Positions 58,401 through 64,000 of a stretch of DNA of 64,000 nucleotides are shown one piece after another. Within the stretch, counting starts at the first letter, position 1. Each line of letters opens with the position of its first letter. The notes beneath the pieces are model-generated. The model saw only the letters and a program-made list of their open reading frames with translations. It was not told the DNA's origin and searched no databases. The position numbers and the translations under genes are program-made. The DNA is from an uncultured Polaribacter sp. (GTDB lineage: Bacteria; Bacteroidota; Bacteroidia; Flavobacteriales; Flavobacteriaceae). Location of the stretch: positions 1 through 64,000 of the forward strand of contig CALSME010000005.1 of assembly GCA_943787375.1 (NCBI GenBank), given 5' to 3'.

Positions 58401-60182
58401 ATGTCAGAGCATCACCATAAAGAAACATTTGTAACAAAATACATTTTTAGTCAAGATCATAAAATGATTTCAAAACAATTCCTAGTAACAGGAATGTTTA
58501 TGGGAATTATAGCGGTTTTAATGTCCATGTTGTTCCGTTTACAATTAGCGTGGCCAGATACCTCATTTACAATTGTTGAAGCGTTTCTTGGACCGCATCA
58601 AACAAACGGAATTATGGATCCAGACATTTACTTAGCCCTTGTAACGATTCATGGTACCATTATGGTATTTTTCGTACTTACTGCAGGTCTAAGTGGTACT
58701 TTTTCAAACTTACTAATCCCCTTGCAAATTGGTGCAAGAGATATGGCTTCAGGATTTCTAAACATGATTTCATACTGGCTGTTCTTTTTATCTAGTGTTG
58801 TAATGGTAATTTCCTTGTTTGTTGAAGCAGGACCCGCTTCTGCAGGTTGGACCATTTACCCTCCATTATCTGCATTGCCACAGGCAATACCAGGATCTGG
58901 AGCAGGAATGACCTTATGGTTAGTGTCTATGGCGATTTTTATTGCCTCTTCATTAATTGGAGCATTAAACTACATCGTAACCGTTTTAAACTTACGTACA
59001 AAAGGAATGCACATGACAAGATTGCCGCTAACAATGTGGGCATTCTTCATTACCGCAATTATTGGAGTAGTATCATTTCCAGTATTGTTATCTGCAGCCT
59101 TATTACTAATTTTTGATAGAAGTTTTGGAACATCATTTTTCTTATCAGATATTTTCATCTCGGGTGAAGTATTGCATTACCAAGGAGGTTCGCCCGTATT
59201 ATTCGAACATTTATTTTGGTTCTTAGGACACCCAGAAGTATATATTGTATTATTACCCGCATTAGGAATTACCTCAGAAGTAATTTCTACAAATTCAAGA
59301 AAACCAATTTTTGGATACCGTGCAATGATACTTTCTATTATGGCCATCGCATTCTTGTCTACAATCGTTTGGGGACACCACATGTTTATTTCAGGAATGA
59401 ATCCATTCTTAGGATCTGTATTTACATTTACCACCTTATTAATTGCAATTCCATCTGCCGTAAAAGCATTCAATTACCTAACGACGCTATGGAAAGGAAA
59501 CCTTCAATTAAATCCAGCAATGTTATTCTCTATCGGTTTGGTATCTACTTTCGTAACAGGAGGTTTAACCGGATTGGTTTTAGGAGATTCAGCCTTAGAC
59601 ATCAATATTCATGATACCTACTTCGTAGTCGCTCACTTTCACTTAGTAATGGGAGTCTCTGCAATTTTCGGAATGTATGCTGGTGTGTACCACTGGTTCC
59701 CAAAAATGTATGGTAGAATGATGAACAAAACATTAGGGTACTGGCACTTTTGGATCACAATTATTTGTGCATACGGAGTATTCTGGCCAATGCACTTTAT
59801 TGGATTGGCAGGATTACCAAGAAGATATTATACCAATACAGAATTTCCAATGTTTGACGATTTAGCAGACATCAATGTAGTAATTACAATATTCGCTTTA
59901 GTAGGAGGTGTAGCACAACTAATTTTTATCGCCAACTTCTTTATCTCTATGTACAGAGGACCAAAAGCAACCCAAAACCCATGGAAATCAAACACTTTAG
60001 AATGGACTACACCAGTAGAACACATTCACGGTAACTGGCCAGGAAAAATTCCAGAAGTACACAGATGGGCTTATGATTATAGCAAGCGTGTAGACGCAGA
60101 CGATGATGATAGTGATTTCTTACATGGTGAAGACTTCGTTTTACAAACAACACCATTACTTGAAGGCGAAGAAGCTTCATAG
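58401..60182 (+). CDS. coxA: Cytochrome c oxidase subunit I
   Basis: FWFLGHPEVYIVLLP, WGHHMF, DTYFVVAHFHLVMG. Confidence 0.98.
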   Translation: MSEHHHKETFVTKYIFSQDHKMISKQFLVTGMFMGIIAVLMSMLFRLQLAWPDTSFTIVEAFLGPHQTNGIMDPDIYLALVTIHGTIMVFFVLTAGLSGTFSNLLIPLQIGARDMASGFLNMISYWLFFLSSVVMVISLFVEAGPASAGWTIYPPLSALPQAIPGSGAGMTLWLVSMAIFIASSLIGALNYIVTVLNLRTKGMHMTRLPLTMWAFFITAIIGVVSFPVLLSAALLLIFDRSFGTSFFLSDIFISGEVLHYQGGSPVLFEHLFWFLGHPEVYIVLLPALGITSEVISTNSRKPIFGYRAMILSIMAIAFLSTIVWGHHMFISGMNPFLGSVFTFTTLLIAIPSAVKAFNYLTTLWKGNLQLNPAMLFSIGLVSTFVTGGLTGLVLGDSALDINIHDTYFVVAHFHLVMGVSAIFGMYAGVYHWFPKMYGRMMNKTLGYWHFWITIICAYGVFWPMHFIGLAGLPRRYYTNTEFPMFDDLADINVVITIFALVGGVAQLIFIANFFISMYRGPKATQNPWKSNTLEWTTPVEHIHGNWPGKIPEVHRWAYDYSKRVDADDDDSDFLHGEDFVLQTTPLLEGEEAS

Positions 60183-60207
60183 AAGCTAGATCCCTCAATA
60201 TAAATAT

Positions 60208-60239
60208 AAAAAACCTTTCCCAATACGGAAAGGTTTTTT
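60208..60239 (+). terminator. Terminator after coxA
   Basis: AAAAAACCTTTCCCAATACGGAAAGGTTTTTT. Confidence 0.85.
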
Positions 60240-60291
60240 GTTTGGTGAGAATCCTCAAAAATTGATTACAATTAATAGTATCTTTGTATTT

Positions 60292-61314
60292 ATGAACGAG
60301 CATTTAAACCCAGAGAACAGCAACCTATCAAACGAAGATTTAGACGTAGAAAAAAAACTACGCCCCCTTTCCTTTGATGATTTTTCTGGACAAGACCAAG
60401 CCATCGAAAATCTAAAGATTTTTGTAGAAGCGGCAAATCAAAGAGATGAAGCCCTAGATCATGCCCTCTTTCATGGACCTCCAGGATTGGGAAAAACAAC
60501 CTTAGCACATATTCTTGCCAATGAATTACAAGTAGGAATTAAAGTAACTTCAGGACCTGTTTTAGACAAGCCCGGAGATTTAGCAGGTTTGTTGACCAAC
60601 TTGGACGAACGAGATGTACTTTTTATTGATGAAATTCACCGTTTAAGCCCCATTGTAGAAGAATACCTGTATTCCGCTATGGAAGATTATAAGATTGATA
60701 TCATGATCGAATCGGGTCCTAATGCCAGAACCGTACAAATAAACTTAGAACCTTTCACCTTAATAGGAGCAACCACTCGTTCAGGGTTACTAACAGCACC
60801 TATGAGAGCCCGTTTTGGAATCAATAGTAGATTGCATTATTATACAACAGAACTCTTAACCACAATCGTCCAAAGAAGTGCGGACATTCTGAGCGTTCCT
60901 ATTTCTATGGAAGCCGCTATTGAAATTGCTGGTAGAAGTAGAGGAACTCCAAGGATTGCCAATGCATTACTTCGTAGAGTGCGAGATTTTGCACAAATAA
61001 AAGGAACCGGAAGCATTACCATAGAAATTGCGAAGTATGCTTTAAAAGCATTGCATGTAGATGCGCACGGTTTGGATGAAATGGATAATAAAATTTTAAC
61101 TACAATTATTGATAAATTCAAAGGGGGACCAGTAGGTTTAAGTACCATTGCAACTGCTGTTAGTGAAAACACAGAAACCATAGAAGAAGTCTATGAACCC
61201 TTTTTAATTCAGCAAGGATTTATCATGCGAACTCCAAGAGGGAGAGAGGTTACAGAATTGGCCTACAAACACCTCGGACGTGTAAAAGGAAGAAATACCG
61301 GTGAATTGTTTTAG
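60292..61314 (+). CDS. ruvB: Holliday junction DNA helicase RuvB
   Basis: [39 protein letters not shown]. Confidence 0.98.
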   Translation: MNEHLNPENSNLSNEDLDVEKKLRPLSFDDFSGQDQAIENLKIFVEAANQRDEALDHALFHGPPGLGKTTLAHILANELQVGIKVTSGPVLDKPGDLAGLLTNLDERDVLFIDEIHRLSPIVEEYLYSAMEDYKIDIMIESGPNARTVQINLEPFTLIGATTRSGLLTAPMRARFGINSRLHYYTTELLTTIVQRSADILSVPISMEAAIEIAGRSRGTPRIANALLRRVRDFAQIKGTGSITIEIAKYALKALHVDAHGLDEMDNKILTTIIDKFKGGPVGLSTIATAVSENTETIEEVYEPFLIQQGFIMRTPRGREVTELAYKHLGRVKGRNTGELF

Positions 61315-61391
61315 AAAAACCAAGACACTCATAGTAGCCTGTTGTTCCTAATTAGTAATTGTCAAAAGTGAATCGCATATCGCGAAAACAA

Positions 61392-62690
61392 ATGAACATA
61401 AAAAAAATCATACCTATTTTAGAATGGCTTCCTAATTATCAATCATCTCGATTTAATGGTGATTTAATTGCAGGAATTACCGTAGGTATTATTTTAATTC
61501 CGCAAGGGATTGCCTATGCTCTTATTGCCGGTTTACCCCCTATTTATGGTTTGTATTGTGCATTGTTACCTCAGATAGTCTATGCTATTTTTGGTACTTC
61601 CAGACAGGTTGCAATAGGACCTGTTGCTATGGATTCGTTAATTGTAGCAACTGGAGTATCTACATTGGCTTTAGTAGGGACAGACCGCTATATTTCAATT
61701 GCTATTTTATTAGCCTTACTGGTAGGAATACTTCAGTTTTTAATGGGCGTTTTTAAACTTGGGTTTTTGGTGAGTTTTTTATCAAAACCTGTTATTACTG
61801 GCTTTACATCTGCTGTTGCGCTTACCATAGGCTTAAATCAATTTAGAAATTTATTGGGTATTGATTTTATTCAAAGCGATCAAATACAATTTTTAATCGT
61901 TGATATTTGGCTTAAAATTACAACGATCCATATACCTACTACGAGTATTGGTTGCATTGCAATGGTCATTATCATTTTATTTAGAAAAATCAATAAGAAA
62001 ATTCCAAACGCTTTGATTGTTGTAATTTTAGGAATATTGGCAATGAAATACTTTAGTACCAACTTTCAAGATGTTGCCATCGTAAAAAACATTCCCGCTG
62101 GATTGCCAAGTTTTAGCATTCCAATATTCGACTTTCAGTTGATAAAACAACTCATGCCAATCGCATTGACTTTGGTTTTGGTGGGGTATTTAGAACTCAT
62201 TTCTATTGGAAAAACCTTAGAAGCAAAACAAGACGAATACCGAGTACGACCCAATCAAGAATTAATTGCCTTAGGATTGAGTAATATTGTAGGCTCTTTT
62301 TTTAAAGCCTATCCTTCCACCTCCAGTTTTTCACGTTCGGCTATCAATCAAGAAAGTGGAGCAACAACAGGGATGGCTGCTTTAATTTCTGTTGTAATGG
62401 TCGTCTTTACATTATTATTTTTAACGCCCTATTTCTACTATTTACCCAATACGGTTTTAGCGGCCATTATTATAGTTGCCGTCTTCGGATTGATTAATTT
62501 CAGTGAGGGTTTTTATTTATGGAGAACGAATAAAATAGATTTTTGCCTGATGCTCATCACATTTATATCCACTTTAACCCTTGGGATTGAATATGGAATT
62601 TTAATTGGAGTTATTTCTTCATTAACACTAATCACTTACAAGAAGATATTTCCAAAGAGGGGAAACCAGGAAAAAAATCGCGACCAATAA
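61392..62690 (+). CDS. SulP family inorganic anion transporter lacking STAS domain
   Basis: GDLIAGITVGIILIPQGIAYALIAGLPPIYGLYCALLP; ends shortly after last TM. Confidence 0.92.
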   Translation: MNIKKIIPILEWLPNYQSSRFNGDLIAGITVGIILIPQGIAYALIAGLPPIYGLYCALLPQIVYAIFGTSRQVAIGPVAMDSLIVATGVSTLALVGTDRYISIAILLALLVGILQFLMGVFKLGFLVSFLSKPVITGFTSAVALTIGLNQFRNLLGIDFIQSDQIQFLIVDIWLKITTIHIPTTSIGCIAMVIIILFRKINKKIPNALIVVILGILAMKYFSTNFQDVAIVKNIPAGLPSFSIPIFDFQLIKQLMPIALTLVLVGYLELISIGKTLEAKQDEYRVRPNQELIALGLSNIVGSFFKAYPSTSSFSRSAINQESGATTGMAALISVVMVVFTLLFLTPYFYYLPNTVLAAIIIVAVFGLINFSEGFYLWRTNKIDFCLMLITFISTLTLGIEYGILIGVISSLTLITYKKIFPKRGNQEKNRDQ

Positions 62691-62720
62691 AGCATATAAT
62701 AAACAGCTAGAAATTACCAA

Positions 62721-63083
62721 ATGAAAAATTTATTAGGCCTTTTATTACTAAGTTTCTTTCTTCTAAATTGCAATCAAAAGCAAGTTGTAAAAACAATTAC
62801 GACCTCGGAATTGAAAGCATTACTAGCAAAAGAAAAAATACAATTATTAGATGTAAGAAGCCCAAAAGAAGTCAGCGATGGCTATATAGAGACGGCTCTT
62901 TTTGCCAATTATTTCGATGCAGATTTTGCTGTTCAAGCTGCAGAACAATTAGATGCCTCCAAACCCGTATATTTATATTGTAGAAGTGGAAATAGAAGTG
63001 GTAAAGCTGCTATCATACTCAAGGAAAAAGGGTATGAAGTGTATAATGTTCTTGGCGGCTACAAGATGTGGAGCAAACAGTAA
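62721..63083 (+). CDS. Rhodanese-like lipoprotein
   Basis: Lipobox FFLLNC; YLYCRSGNRSGKA active-site loop. Confidence 0.9.
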   Translation: MKNLLGLLLLSFFLLNCNQKQVVKTITTSELKALLAKEKIQLLDVRSPKEVSDGYIETALFANYFDADFAVQAAEQLDASKPVYLYCRSGNRSGKAAIILKEKGYEVYNVLGGYKMWSKQ

Positions 63084-63154
63084 GATTGTGTAACCGATGT
63101 TACTGTAAACTATAAAATGAATTGATATCTTTGTAGCATACTTTTAAAAATAAG

Positions 63155-63421
63155 ATGATGACTGTTATAAAAATAGAAAACTTAAAATGTGGAGGCTGTG
63201 CAGCCACTATTAAAAAAGGATTGTTATCCATAGAAAATGTGGACGAAGTAGTTGTTGACGTAGAAAATGATACCGTTTCCATTAGTTCAAAAAATGTATT
63301 AATCGATTTGATAAAAGAAAAATTATCAAAATTAGGATACCCAGAAGTGGGGGATAAAAACACCCTTGTACACAAAGCAAAATCTTTTGTGAGTTGTGCC
63401 GTTGGTAGAATAGATGCTTAA
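63155..63421 (+). CDS. Heavy-metal-associated (HMA) domain protein
   Basis: IENLKCGGCAATIKKGLLSIENVDEVVVDVENDTVSI. Confidence 0.9.
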   Translation: MMTVIKIENLKCGGCAATIKKGLLSIENVDEVVVDVENDTVSISSKNVLIDLIKEKLSKLGYPEVGDKNTLVHKAKSFVSCAVGRIDA

Positions 63422-63454
63422 AAAAAAGGCGTGCTTATAGCACGCCTTTTTTTT
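63421..63454. terminator. Bidirectional terminator
   Basis: AAAAAAAGGCGTGCTTATAGCACGCCTTTTTTTT. Confidence 0.85.
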
Positions 63455-63475
63455 GCTTATATTCACACTACTTTT

Positions 63476-64000
63476 TTAGCAACATCCACCACCATCATAG
63501 TGGAACGTAGATGCTGAAAAGAAAATATCATCCCTTCCAATTGCTTTTAAAGCAGCGGCTGTTTTGTCACAAATTGCCAAAGGCTGATTTTTTAGTAAAG
63601 TATGTCCTTGCCCATCATCAAAATAATCTTCACTTCCATAATAGATCGCAGCTTTCCCGGTAAAAATACAAGGACCGTCTACCGGCATCGGGTCTTTAAT
63701 TGCAGCAACTTCAATAGATTCAATATATATTAATTCGTCTGTAGGATAATTTTTAGGATCCAAAATTCGATAGGGCTTTCTTGCTCTAATTTCAATCGTT
63801 CCAAAGCCAGCATCCGTAAGTGCTTTTACATAGTCTGCAATAGACAAGCTTCCACTCAAACACAATGCGCGTAAACGGGCATCGTTTCGTAATTCATCAT
63901 TCATGGGTTGTTCACAAGTTGGGTCACTCATAACCAATTTTCCATGTGGTTTTAAAACCCGGTACATTTCTGCAATGGCTTTTTTTAAATCATCGGATTT
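63476..64000 (-). CDS. ArsM-like arsenite methyltransferase (arsenosugar-type), N-terminus beyond window
   Basis: MYRVLKPHGKLVMSDP...ADYVKALTDAGFGTIEIRARKPYRIL...YDGGGCC; frame continues past the window end. Confidence 0.75.
   Translation of the reverse strand, partial: KSDDLKKAIAEMYRVLKPHGKLVMSDPTCEQPMNDELRNDARLRALCLSGSLSIADYVKALTDAGFGTIEIRARKPYRILDPKNYPTDELIYIESIEVAAIKDPMPVDGPCIFTGKAAIYYGSEDYFDDGQGHTLLKNQPLAICDKTAAALKAIGRDDIFFSASTFHYDGGGCC

Overview
Window from a Flavobacteriia (Bacteroidota) chromosome. It has three parts. (1) 0-18.8 kb is mostly housekeeping genes on the minus strand: rpoN, asnS, an MMPL/RND-like transporter, frr, pyrH, tsf, rpsB, rpsI, rplM, a DUF5916 protein, an RluA-family synthase, a PLP enzyme, and a secreted esterase that looks like a bona fide PET-hydrolase homologue with a type IX secretion C-terminal domain. 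(2) 18.88-33.64 kb is an accessory island in which every gene lies on the minus strand. It is partitioned by about 8 hairpin-forming, attC-like sites. Six consecutive cassettes carry cassette-specific 9-10 bp inverted complements at their two ends (GTTGTAACC/GGTTACAAC, GTTATGTGC/GCACATAAC, GTTAGCCTT/AAGGCTAAC, GTTGTAGGCA/TGCCTACAAC, GTTAGCAAAC/GTTTGCTAAC, GTTGGCACAA/TTGTGCCAAC), which is the boundary logic of integron gene cassettes. No integrase is visible in the window. Cassettes are large (about 1.3-3.9 kb), often multi-gene, and strongly biased to envelope/secreted proteins. (3) 34-64 kb is again core: polA, a metallophosphoesterase, a DUF2723 protein, tRNA-Gln, rimP-nusA-infB, the alternative complex III (act) + coxBA locus, ruvB, SulP, rhodanese, HMA protein and a partial ArsM-like methyltransferase. 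The integron-like cassette array is the main discovery candidate; the PETase-like esterase is second. All homology statements come from reading the translated sequences, not from database searches.
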